From contig NC_059256.1 of the NCBI RefSeq assembly GCF_017591435.1, positions 12,180,156-12,244,155 of the forward strand: a stretch of DNA of 64,000 bases. Direction: 5' to 3'. How positions within the stretch are numbered: position 1 is the first letter of the stretch; each line of letters opens with the position of its first letter. The stretch comes from Portunus trituberculatus (Eukaryota; Arthropoda; Malacostraca; Decapoda; Portunidae). The translations under genes and the position numbers were made by a program. Shown one piece after another: positions 36,620 to 48,363 of the stretch. Under the pieces are notes generated by a model. The model saw nothing but the letters and a program-made list of their open reading frames with translations, ran no database searches and was not told the origin of the DNA.

Positions 36620-38175
36620 CAGCCTTCAATTTTTCACATTTTTACCTCCGAAAGTCTGCAGTCTTTCCTCCATATCTCCTTCCACAAGTTACCTCCACTT
36701 ACCTCCACTTACATAGACCTTCCTCCATGTTTCCTCCACCTCTCCTCCAATTGTGACTATCCTACCTCCCTTCCTTGATAGTTAAAATAGTGGTTTTGTG
36801 AAATAGTCTAACGTCAAAACCTGACAATTTTTCACATTTTTACCTCCGAAAGTCTGCAGTCTTTCCTCCATATCTCCCTCCACAAGTTACCTCCACTTTC
36901 CTCCACCTACACAGACCTTCCTCCATGTTTCCTCCACCTCTCCTCCAATTCTGACTATCCTACCTCCCTTCCTTGATAGTTAAAATAGTGGTTTTGTGAA
37001 ATAGTCTAACATCAAAACCTGACAATTTTTCTCATTTTTACCTCTGAAAGTCTGCAATCTTTCCTCCATATCTCCCTCCACAAGTTACCTCCACTTACCT
37101 CCACCTACACAGACCTTCCTCCATGTTTCCTCCACCTTTCCTCCAATTTTGACTATCCTACCTCCCTTCCTTGATAGTTAAAATAGTGGTTTGTAAAATA
37201 GTCTCACTTTAAAACCTGACAATTTTTATCATTTTTACCTCCGAAAGTCTGCAATCTTTCCTCCATATCTCCCTCCACAAGTTACCTCCACTTACCTCCA
37301 CCTACACAGACTTTCCTCCATGTTTCCTCCATCTCTCCTCCAATTGTGACTATCCTACCTCCCTTCTTTGATAGTTAAAATAGTGGTTTTGTAAAATAGT
37401 CTAACGTCAAAACCCGACAATTTTTCTCATTTTTACCTCTGAAAGTCTGCAATCTTTCCTCCATATCTCCCTCCATGAGATACCTCCACTTACCTCCATC
37501 TACACAGACTTTCCTCCATGTTTCCTCCACCTCTCCTCCAATTGTGACTATCCTACCTCCCTTCCTTGATAGTTAAAATAGTGGTTTTGTTAAATAGTCT
37601 AACATCAAAACCCGACAATTTTTCACATTTTTTACCTCCGAAAGTCTGCAATCTTTCCTCCATATCTCCTCCACAAGTTACCTCCACTTACCTCCACCTA
37701 CACAGACCTTCCTCCATGTTTCCTCCACCTTTCCTCCAATTCTGACTATCCTACCTCCCTTCCTTGATAGTTAAAATAGTGGTTTTGTAAAATACTCTCA
37801 CTTTAAAACCTGACAATTTTTCTCATTTATACCTCCAAAAGTCCACAATCTTTCCTCCATATCTCCCTCCACAAGTTACCTCCACTTACCTCCACCTACA
37901 CAGACCTTCCTCCATGTTTCCTCCACCTCTCCTCCAATTGTGACTATCCTACCTCCCTTCCTTGATAGTTAAAATAGTGGTTTTGTTAAATAGTCTAACA
38001 TCAAAACCCGACGATTTTTCTCATTTTTTCCTCCGAAAGCCTGCAATCTTTCCTCCATATCTCCCTCCACAAGTTACCTCCACTTACCTCCACCTACACA
38101 GACCTTCCTCCATGTTTCCTCCACCTTCTCTCCAATTCTGACTATCCTACCTCCCTTCCTTGATAGTTAAAATAG
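36620..38175. repeat. Family A satellite (+), eight or so monomers
   Basis: Regular ~200-bp monomers. The GACTATCC word recurs at ~36750, 36950, 37151 and so on. Confidence 0.93.
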
Positions 38176-38179
38176 TGTT

Positions 38180-39733
38180 TTTTTAGTGTGCCAGCAGTGA
38201 CAAGTGGGAGTGTTAGTGTTTACCAGTGAGAGAGAGAGAGAAGACTTGAGGTGTGTCAGGATGTGGTGGCTGTGTGCTGTGGCAGATAATGCTGTTTTGG
38301 GGGCTGTTATGCTGTTTTAAGGCTATTTTTTCCTGTTTTGAGGGAATTTGACATGTTTTTAGGATGTTCAGTGCTGTTTTTAAGCTGTTTTTGCTGTTTT
38401 TTTTAAGGCTGTTTTGTTGTTTTTTGCTGTTTTAAGGCTGTTTTTTGCTGTTTTAAGGCTGTTTTTGCTGTTTTGGGGGAATTTGAGAATTGTGTTGTGT
38501 TTGTTAGTGAAGTGTGTCTCAGTGAGTTGTGTGTGTGAGAGTGCTTTGTAAAGAGATTTGTGTTTGAGTGGGTGACTTTCTGGCTTGTGTGAGGTCAGTG
38601 CATTTTTTCTTTGACACTAAGTAATCTGTGATACTCCCGCTCATTTTCTCACTATCTTTAAATTTGTCTGACTATCTCACTCAAAAATGCCACAAAAAAT
38701 CCTGTTCCATCACTCCCTCACTCAACTTTCCTGGTCTGTATCTTGGGTTTGAGTGGGTTGCTGACTTTCTGGTTTGTGTCAGGTTAAAGTGCATTTCTTC
38801 CTCTTTCTTTTGACACTAAGTAATCTCTGTTATCTCTTCTCGTTTGCTCACTATCTTTAAATTTGTCTCACTATCTCATTAAAAAATGCCACAAAAAATC
38901 CTGTTCCATCACTCCCTCGCTGAACTTTCCTGGTCTGTATCTTGGGTTTGAGTGGGTTGCCGACTTTCTGGCTTGTGTCAGGTCAAAGTGCATTTCTTCC
39001 TCTTTCTTTTGACACTAAGCAATCTGTGATACTCTCGCTCGTTTTCTCACTATCTTTAAATTTGTCTCACTATCTCACTCAAAAATGCCACAAAAAATCC
39101 TGTTCCATCACTCCCTCACTCAACTTTCCTGGTCTGTATCTTGGGTTTGAGTGGGTTGCCGACTTTCTGGTTTGTGTCAGGTCAAAGTGCATTTCTTTCT
39201 CTTTCTTTTGACACTAAGTAATCTCTGATACTCTCGCTCATTTTCTCACTATCTTTAAATTTGTCTCACTATCTCACTCAAAAATGCCACAAAAAATCCT
39301 GTTCCATCATTCCCTTGCTCGAATTTCCTGGTCTGTATCTTGGGTTTGAGTGGGTTGCCGACTTTCTGGCTTGTGTCATGTCAAAGTGCATTTCTTTCTC
39401 TTTCTTTTGGTGGTAAGTAATGTCTGTTATCTCTTCTCGTTTTCTCACTATCTTTAAATTTGTCTGACTATCTCATTAAAAAATGCCACAAAAAATCCTG
39501 TTCCATCACTCCCTCGCTCAACTTTCCTGGTCTGTATCTTGGGTTTGAGTGGGTTGCCGACTTTCTGGCTTGTGTCATGTCAAAGTGCATTTCTTTCTCT
39601 TTCTTTTGACACTAAGCAATCTGTGATACTCCCGCTCGTTTTCTCACTATCTTTAAATTTGTCTGACTATCTCACTCAAAAAGTCAGTCAGTCAGGCAGT
39701 CAATGTTCATAGTTTCAAATATTATTCTTTCAG
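38180..39733. repeat. TGCTGTTTTAAGG repeats and a ~200-bp satellite upstream of GBF1 exon 1
   Basis: GCTGTTTTAAGGCTGTTTTT words 38290-38480, then about five monomers with TTGGGTTTGAGTGGGTTGCC at ~200-base spacing to 39680. Ends TTCTTTCAG. Confidence 0.88.
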
Positions 39734-40094
39734 ATGTGCAGCACCACCACCACCACCACCACTGCTACCACCACCACCACTGCTACCACCACTGCTACCA
39801 CCACCCTAACTGCTACCACCACCCTAACTGCTCCTTAAGAGTCGACACACACACAGACAGACACACACACATAATGGACCCTCTCAAACAAGCAGAAGAT
39901 GAAACAAGAGAGGAAGAACAGGAAGACACTCCTCCTCCTCCTCCTCTTCCTCCTCCTCCTCCTCCTCCTCCTCCTCCTCCTGGTGTGTCCCTCCCCCCTC
40001 CTCCCCTACAATTATATATGGTCGAATAGTTCAAGGAGAAATCACACACCTGCTAATTACCATGAAGAAAGGAAGCAGGTGGACCAGTGCACAG
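39734..40094 (+). CDS. GBF1: GBF1 exon 1: N-terminus (start codon unresolved)
   Basis: Bounded by TTCTTTCAG and CACAG/GTGAGA. The last 28 codons (40011-40094) read IYGRIVQGEI...KKGSRWTS and match the GBF1 N-terminus. No ATG lies in that frame upstream. ATG 39874 (good context, A at -3, G at +4) starts a Pro-rich frame one base off. ATG 40018 starts MVE, also one base off. Either a further indel in the C-rich (CTC)n tract or an upstream coding exon is needed. The 5' part may be untranslated. Confidence 0.6.
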
Positions 40095-40325
40095 GTGAGA
40101 GAGAGGGAGAGGGAGAGAGAGAGTGAGAGGGGAGTGGGTAGGTGACGGATTGGAGAGAAAAAATGTTTAGGATGGAGAGAATTGTGGAGAGAAACACGTA
40201 GGGACATTTAGAGGGAGGGAAAGTGAGAGGGAGAGATGGAGAGAAAAGTGAGAGGAAGAGGGGAGTGGGTGGGTGACGGATTGGAGAGAAAAAATGTTTA
40301 GGATGGAGAGAAAGTCAGGGAGAGA

Positions 40326-40377
<52 letters not shown>

Positions 40378-40384
40378 GTTGTTG

Positions 40385-40419
<35 letters not shown>

Positions 40420-43400
40420 GATGTTTTCCTCCTCCTCCTCCTCCTCCTCCTCCTCCTCCTCCTCCTCCTCCTCCTCCTCCTCCTCCTCCTCCTCCTCCTC
40501 CTCCTGGTGCAGGGCCCTGAGAGTGTGGACCCACTAACCAGACAGCTGGAGGGGTTGTACCAGCAGCTGTCAGGAGTGGGAGGGGGGCACAGCTCCCCCC
40601 TGCCCCCATAGAGCTGTTCGAGCCCTTCCTGGCTGTCATTAGGTCAGAGGACACGACTGGGCCAATTACCAGGGACGCTCTCAATGCTGTGAATAGGTAA
40701 GGCGCTGTTTGAGGCTGTTTTCTGGCTGTTTTCAGGCTGTTAAGAGGTAAGGAGGGAGGTGGAGGTGGAGGAAACATGGAGGAAAGTTTGTGTAGGTGGA
40801 GGTAAGTGGAGGTACAATGTGGAGGGAGATATGGAGGAAAGATTGCAGACTTTTGGAGGGAAAAATTAGAAAAATTGTCAGGTTTTAAAGTGAGACTATC
40901 TTAGAAAATGACTATTTTAACTATCAAGGAAGGGAGACAGGATGGTCACAATTGGAGGAGAGGTGGAGGAAACATAGAGGAAAGTCTGTGTAGGTGGAGG
41001 TAAGTGGAGGTAACTTGTGGAGGGAGATATGGAGGAAAAATTGCAGGCTTTCGGAGAGAAAAATGTGGAAAATTGTCGATATTGGTGTGAGACTATCTTA
41101 GAAAATGACTATTTTGACTGATAGGAGGGAGATAGGATAGTCAGAATTGGAGAGAAGGTGGAGGAAACATAGAGCAAAGTCTGTGTAAGTGGAGGTAAGT
41201 GGAGGTACAACGTGGAGGGAGATATGGAGGAAAGATTGCAGACTTTTGGAGGGAAAAATGTGGAAAATTGTCAGATTTTGGTGTGAGACTATCTTAGAAA
41301 ATTACTATTTTGACTATGATAGGAGGGAGGAAGGATAGTCAGAATTGGAGAGAAGGTGGAGGAAACATAGAGGAAAGTTTGTGTAGGTGGAGATAAGTGG
41401 AGGTAACTTGTGGAGGGAGATATGTAGGAAAGACTGCAGACTTTTGGAGGGAAAAATTAGAAAAAATTGTCAGGTTTTAAAGTGAGACTATCTTAGAAAA
41501 TGACTATTTTAACTATCAAGGAAGGGAGACAGGATGGTCACAATTGGAGGAGAGGTGGAGGAAACATAGAGGAAAGTCTGTGTAGGTGGAGGTAAGTGGA
41601 GGTAACTTGTGGAGGGAGATATGGAGGAAAGATTGCAGGCTTTCGGAGAGAAAAATGTGGAAAATTGTCGATATTGGTGTGAGACTATCTTAGAAAATGA
41701 CTATTTTGACTATGATAGGAGGGAGGTAGGATAGTCAGAATTGGAGAGAAGGTGGAGGAAACATAGAGGAAAGTCTGGGTAAGTGGAGGTAACTTGTGGA
41801 GGGAGATATGGAGGAAAGATTGCAGGCTTTTGGAGGTAAAAATGTGAAAAATTGTCAGGTTTTGATATGAGACTATCTTAGAAAATGACTATTTTAACTA
41901 TCAAGGAAGGGAGGTAGGATAGTCAGAATTGGAGGAGAGGTGGAGGAAACATGGAGGAAAGTCTGTGTAGGTGGAGATAAGTGGAGGTAACTTGTGGAGA
42001 GAGATATGGAGGAAAGATTGCAGACTTTTGGAGGGGAAAATGTGAAAAATTGTCGGATTTTGGTGTGAGACTATCTTAGAAAATGACTATTTTGACTATG
42101 ATAGGAGGGAGGTAGGATGGTCACAATTGGAGGAGAGGTGGAGGAAACATGGAGGAAAGTCTGTGTAGGTGGAGGTAAGTGGAGGTAACTTGTGGAGGGA
42201 AATATTGAACAGTTTCAGGACAAGTGTGTAGGATATTTTAAGCAATTTTAGGACATTTTAAGACAATTGAACTCTCTCTCCCACAGAATGCTGGGCTATG
42301 GGCTGTTAGACCCACCACCACCACCACCACAGCCACAGCCACAGCCACAGCACCACCACCACCACCACCACCACATCTCTGCAGCGGCTGAAGCGATCTC
42401 GGCTGCTGTGACGAGGGCGCGGTTTGTTGGCACAGAGGCCGCAGCAGACGAGGCTGTGCTGTTCGGAATACTGTGGGTGCTGCGAGCTCTGGTGCTGTCC
42501 AGGGCTGGCTCGCTGCTCAGTAATGACAGCATCTGCGAGATTCTCAATTCTGCGTTCAGGTGAGTGCTGTGTTAACGCTGTTTTGGGGAGTGTTATGCTG
42601 TTTTAAGGCTGTTTTTGAGATTATAATGCTGTGTTAAGGCTGTTTTTGGGATTATAATGCTGTTTTGGGATTTTTATGCTGTTTTAAGGCTGTTTTGGGA
42701 TTATTATGCTGTTTTAAGGCTGTTTTGGGATTGTTGTGCTGTTTTAAGGCTGTTTTGGGGTTATGCTGTTTTAAGGCTGTTTTGGGGGTGTTATGCTGTT
42801 TTAAGGCTGTTTTTGCTGTTTTGAGGGAATTTGATATGTTTTATGATATTTAATGCTGTTTTAAGGGTGTTTGTTGCTGTTTTAAAGGTTATTTTGCTGT
42901 TTTTATGCTGTTTTTGCTGTTTTGGGGTTGTTATGCTGTGTTTTGCTGTTTTTATGCTGTTTAATGCTGTTTTGTTATATTTTGTGCTGTTTTTGTGTTG
43001 TTTTAATGTATTTTTGGTGTGTTCTTGTATCTGCTGCTGTTTTGTTGCTGTTTCTCTCTCTGTGTTGCTGTTGTTTGTGCTGTTTTACTTGATTGCTGTG
43101 CTGTGCTGACCCTCTTATTTGTTCGGTGTGCTCAGAAAGTCTGCAATCTTTCCTCCATATCTCCCTCCACGGGTTACCTCCACTTACCTCCACCTACACA
43201 GACCTTCCTCCATGTTTCCTCCACCTTTCCTCCAAGTCTGACTATCCTACCTCTCTCCTATCATAGTCAAAATAGTCGTTTTCTAAGATAGTCTCACACC
43301 AAAACTCGACAATTTTTCACATTTTTACCTCCGAAAGTCTGCAATCTTTCCTCCATATCTCCCTCCACAAGTTACCTCCATTTACCTCCACCTACACAGA

Positions 43401-46400
43401 CCTTCCTCCATGTTTCCTCCACCTCTCTTCCAAGTCTGACTATCCTACCTCCCTTCCTTGATAGTCAAAATAGTTGTTTTCTAAGATAGTCTCACACCAA
43501 AACTGACAATTTTTCACATTTTTACCTCCAAAAGTCTGCAATCTTTCCTCCATATCTCCCTCCACAAGTTACCTCCACTTACCTCCACCTACACAGACCT
43601 TCCTCCATGTTTCCTCCACCTTCCCTCCAATTTTGACTATCCTTAAGGGAATTTTAAAGGGTTTTTGACTATTCTCTCTCTCTCTCTTGGATCAGTTTTA
43701 AGGCTTTTTGGCAATTTTTAAGGGTGTTTGAAGTGTTTTAAGGGTGTTTTGCATGTTTTAAGGCTGTTTTAAGGCTTTTTAGCAAGTTCTAAGACTGTAT
43801 AGGAAGTTTTAAGGGCATTTCAAGACAGTTTGTCATATTTTAAGGCTGTTTATCATATCTGAATGGACTTTTAAAACTCTTTGACAAGTTTTAAGGGAAT
43901 TTAAGCTTATTTGGCACATTTTAACGGAATTTTAAGCATATTTTTACTACACGATTATTTTTAGCATTCTAACCCCCTCCTCCCTCTCTCCCCCCCCCAA
44001 GGATCTGCTTTGAGACCCGTTTGAGTGACTTACTGCGCTGTTGCACCGAGGAGGCACTGCGGCAGATGGTTACTCTAGTGTTCTCTCGACTGCCTCTCTA
44101 TGCTCTGGATGACAATAGCAACCAAAGAAAACTGAAGATGAGAGCTGGAAAATCAAGGAAAGGGGTCACGCAGGAGGTCAAGAACGGGTCGGGTGGTGCG
44201 GAAGAGGTCGCCACAGGTCACCCGCCAGTTTCGTCGCGATCCGTCGACTCGTTGCAGAGTTACGAGCAAAATAGTGAAGTTACATCTGGGGTTTGTGATG
44301 GAAATGTGTCTCTTGGTGACGGTATCGCTCAGAAATCAGGGAAGGAGGTCACGCAGGAGGTCAGGTCAGTGTCGGAGGGTGCGGAAGGGGTCGCGACAGG
44401 TCATGTACCGGTCTCGTCCCAATCGGTCGACCCGGTCCAGAGTTACGAGCAAAAAAGTGTACCATACAAGCAGGAACAAGATCAGTCCGTTGGAGAGTCA
44501 TACAAGCAGCAAGATCAGGATGAGGATCAGCTCACCACAACCACTACTACTGCTACTACTACTACTACTATTCCAACTACTACCACGCTCACCCCGGATA
44601 GTCCAGACACGGCGAATAGTCAACTATCCACGCACCTAGACATGGATAGTAGCCTGAATAGTGTGGATAGTCAAGATACTACTACTACCACTACTGCTGC
44701 TACTACTACTGCTATAACTCTGGATGGCAGTAGTAGTAGTGTCCAGTCTGCCTCCTTAACTATCGCTAGTACTATTCTGGCGGATAGTATGGAGGAGGAA
44801 GAAGCAGGAGGAGGAGGAGGAGGAGGAGGAGGAGGAGAAGAAGAGGAGGAAGAAGGAGGAGGAGGAAGAGAAGAAGAAGACAAAGAAGGAACAAGCAAAC
44901 AGCAAGATCAAGATGAAGATTCCCCGAGAACCAGCTCCGACATTGAAAACCCCGTTCATAAAGCAAAGTTCGGACAAAACGACCCGTACGTAAACTCACA
45001 GGGTGTCAAATTCACACCGGAGGAGCAGAAGGGTGGCGGAGAGGCAGACCCACAATGCACTGGCTCCAAATCGACTGTAGTGCACCCCTACGGCCTGCCA
45101 TGCCTCCGAGAACTGACTCGATTTCTCATTTCCTTGACTGCTGTGGACTCTGGCCAAAACACACCTAATATGGTGATTGTAGGCCTAAAACTGCTGACTG
45201 TAGGCCTAGAAATGGCAGTGGAGCATATAGGCACATCCCAGGGGCTTATAGGCCTATTGAGGGACCACCTATGCAGGAATCTACTCCAGCTTATCGACGT
45301 AAAAAGTGGTAAAGCTAAGATACACGTTTACATCTGCGCGTTGAGAGTTTGTGGTATTCTGTGTGAGTCGTTTCGCATACACCTTAAATTTCAGGTGGAG
45401 CGGATCGTGGAGAGGCTGATTGAGACTGTCTCGGCGGAGGGCGGACATGTCACCTGCCAGCACCGCGAACTGGCACTCCAAACTCTCGTCAATTTGTGGA
45501 GAATCGATGGTTTTGTGACGGAGACGTATGTAAATTTTGACTGCGATCTGTACTCTGTGAATTTGCTGGAGGAGGCGATAAAGGCACTGTCCAAGCAAGT
45601 TTTCCCACTCCAGGGGCAGCTGCCTACCAATCTCCTGTGCCTGGACGCTCTCATAGGCCTGCTGGCGGAAATCGACGAACGTGGACATAGAAAGGAGTCC
45701 GGAAATGAGAGAAAAACGGAGGAAAACAAGATGGAAATTGTTGAAAATGAGGCCGTTTGCGTGTGTGTTCGCCCGCCAAAACTCCAAATTCGCGCTAAGC
45801 TGAGCAATTCTACGGAGCTGAAGGTCGATGAGCTGGTGAAGAGGAAGAAGCGTAAAGGAATCATCGCACACGGAACGGACTTATTCAACAGTGTGAAACC
45901 AGAGAAGGGAATCAAATATCTCATCGAACAGAAAGCCATTTCGGAAAAACCTCAAAATATCGCTGAATTTCTACGCGAGAACCCAACGCTGTGTAAGAAA
46001 CAGCTGGGGAACTATCTCTCCGCCAAGAAGAACATTGAGATCTTAACAGCGTACATCCAGACCTTCAATTTCACTGGGTTACGCATTGACGAAGCCTTAC
46101 GAACCTTTTTAGAGACTTTCCGACTGCCAGGAGAAGCACCACTCATCTCTCTAATTATGGAACACTTCTCTCTGATCTGGTTCAGCCAAAATAACAGCCC
46201 TTTTGCCTCCCCGGACAGCGCGTTCACTCTCTCGTACGCTGTTATAATACTGAACGTGGACCAGCACAACCCAAACGCCAAGAAACAGTCCCTTCCGATG
46301 ACGTTACAGCAGTTTCAGAATAATTTACGAGGCGTCGACAGTGGCAAGGATTTCAACCAGGATATGCTGGAGGAGATCTTCAATGCTGTCAAGTCGGAAG

Positions 46401-47976
46401 AGTTTATCCTTCCGTCGGAGCAGAGCGGAGCAGTACGGGACGACTATCTGTGGCGAAAAACCGTCAACCGTTCGGAAATTGACCAATCCGGGTATCAGCT
46501 GTCGAACGGGACGGACGCCATGGACCGTGAACTATTCCAACTATCCTGGGGTCCGACTATCGCTGCTCTGTCGTACGTGTTCGATAAGACCTCGGATAGT
46601 ACGACCATTCACACTATTCTGTCCGGATATCGTCGGATTGCGTCGATATCCGCAAGATTTTGTATGACGGATGTTTTTGACAATCTGATAGTCACCCTGG
46701 CCAAGTTCACTACTCTGACTATGACGCCTGACTATCCGGAGGCCCTAGCTGTTAGTTTCGGGGGCAGTGTCAAGGCGCAGCTGGCCCTGTCGGAACTATT
46801 TGACCTGATAGTCGATTATGGCGATAGTATGCGTGACGGCTGGAGGAATGTCATCGAGGTTCTGGTTGGACTATTCAAGGCTCGACTACTGCCCAGTGGT
46901 CTCACGGATGCGGTCGACTATCTGCAGCCGGATGGGAAGGTACGGATAGTCAAAATAGTCGTGGATAGTCAGGAATTTGTGTACGTTTTAAGTGAGTTTT
47001 GCGATAATTCTTCTACTACTACTACTACTACTACTACTATTTTCAGATCTCGCTACTACCGACGACCACCACCACCACCACCCCAGCCAAGTCGGAAAAT
47101 AGTCTACTATCGTCGCTGTATTCCTACATAGCCCTAGTCGAGCCACCACAGACGCGCACACAGACGCACACACACAGAGGCGGCCATGTGCGCTAGTGCC
47201 TGTGTGCGCGAGTGTAAGATTGAACGGCTGGTGACTGAGAGTGTGTATTTACGCACACACACACTGACCGAGGCCTTGTGTGCGTTTCTGGCCCACGCGC
47301 ACATGGACGGCCAGAACGCGCACATGGACGCGCACACACAAGCCTTCCTTCTTGAGTTTGTCACCAACATACTATCTGCCAACAAGGATCGCGCACACAA
47401 ACTATTCTCCTGTGTGCGCGAATCCATGTACGCAATATTTGTGCACACGCAGACTATTGAGACTATTTTCGCCTTCGAGCGTGTGTGCGTTTGTGTGTTG
47501 CGACTATCAGGTGTACTATTGCGGCGAGAGTGGTCCGAGTGGTCGTCATTGGATAGTCTCCGCTGGTTTCTGACTATTCGACCAAAACTGATGCGGAGAG
47601 TTGCCTGCCAGATCCTCCACGGCCTGAAGGAGGTGAGGGATAGTCAAGGGATAGTCAAGGGATAGTCATCGGATAGTCAGGTAGTTCAAAATAGTCGTTG
47701 GGATAGTTTGTAGTGTTTTTTGTAATGAGTGAAAGGTGGAATAGTCAAGGGATAGTTAAGATAGTCATCGGATAGTCAGAAAATAGTATAATTTGTTCAA
47801 AATAGTCATTGAGATAGTTTTCAGTGTTTTCTAATGACCATTTTGGTACTGCTAGTCAAAATAGTCATGGAATAGTCATAGTAGTTCTTTGCTAGTCAGT
47901 CAGTAGTCAAGAATAGTCATCCAGTAGTCACAGAATAGTCAAATAGTAATTTTTTGATGTTTACTTCTTTTTGATG

Positions 47977-48031
<55 letters not shown>

Positions 48032-48041
48032 AACAATCTTT

Positions 48042-48098
<57 letters not shown>

Positions 48099-48186
48099 TA
48101 CTCCTACTCCTCCTCCTCTCCTCTCCTCCTCCTCTTCCTCCTCCTCCTCCTCTTCTCTTCTTCTTCTTCTTCTTCTTCTTCTTCTT

Positions 48187-48217
<31 letters not shown>

Positions 48218-48324
48218 TACTACTACTACTACTACTACTACTGCTACTACTACTACTACTACTACTACTACTGCTACTACTACTACTACTCTCTCTCCTC
48301 TCTCATTCATATAAACACTCAATA

Positions 48325-48363
<39 letters not shown>

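Noticed and set aside
39734..39840. Separate small protein starting at ATG 39734 (Thr-rich)
   Set aside because: It is a short frame over (CCA)n ending in TAA, with no conserved motif. More likely the 5' part of the GBF1 exon.
40573..40609. A ~36-base intron in GBF1 exon 2 (GTGGGA...CCATAG)
   Set aside because: Too short, and it would join the wrong phase. One missing C in the C-run explains the data.
45281..45939. Two antisense open frames of 180-196 codons
   Set aside because: They are shadows of the GBF1 exon on the + strand, whose HUS/Sec7-coding frame is conserved. Nothing recognisable in the antisense reading.
46940..47131. Extension of the GBF1 2.9-kb exon to the stop at 47131
   Set aside because: After GKV the frame turns into ATAGTC and (ACT)n repeat and loses all similarity. 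The donor AAG/GTACGG and acceptor TTTTCAG at 47046 join GKV to ISLL in phase, as in the family.
47109..47165. A ~41-base intron inside GBF1 exon 5 to explain the frame change
   Set aside because: GTCGAG...CACACAG has GT and AG but is shorter than plausible spliceosomal introns, and the phase would not match. A repeat-length change is simpler.
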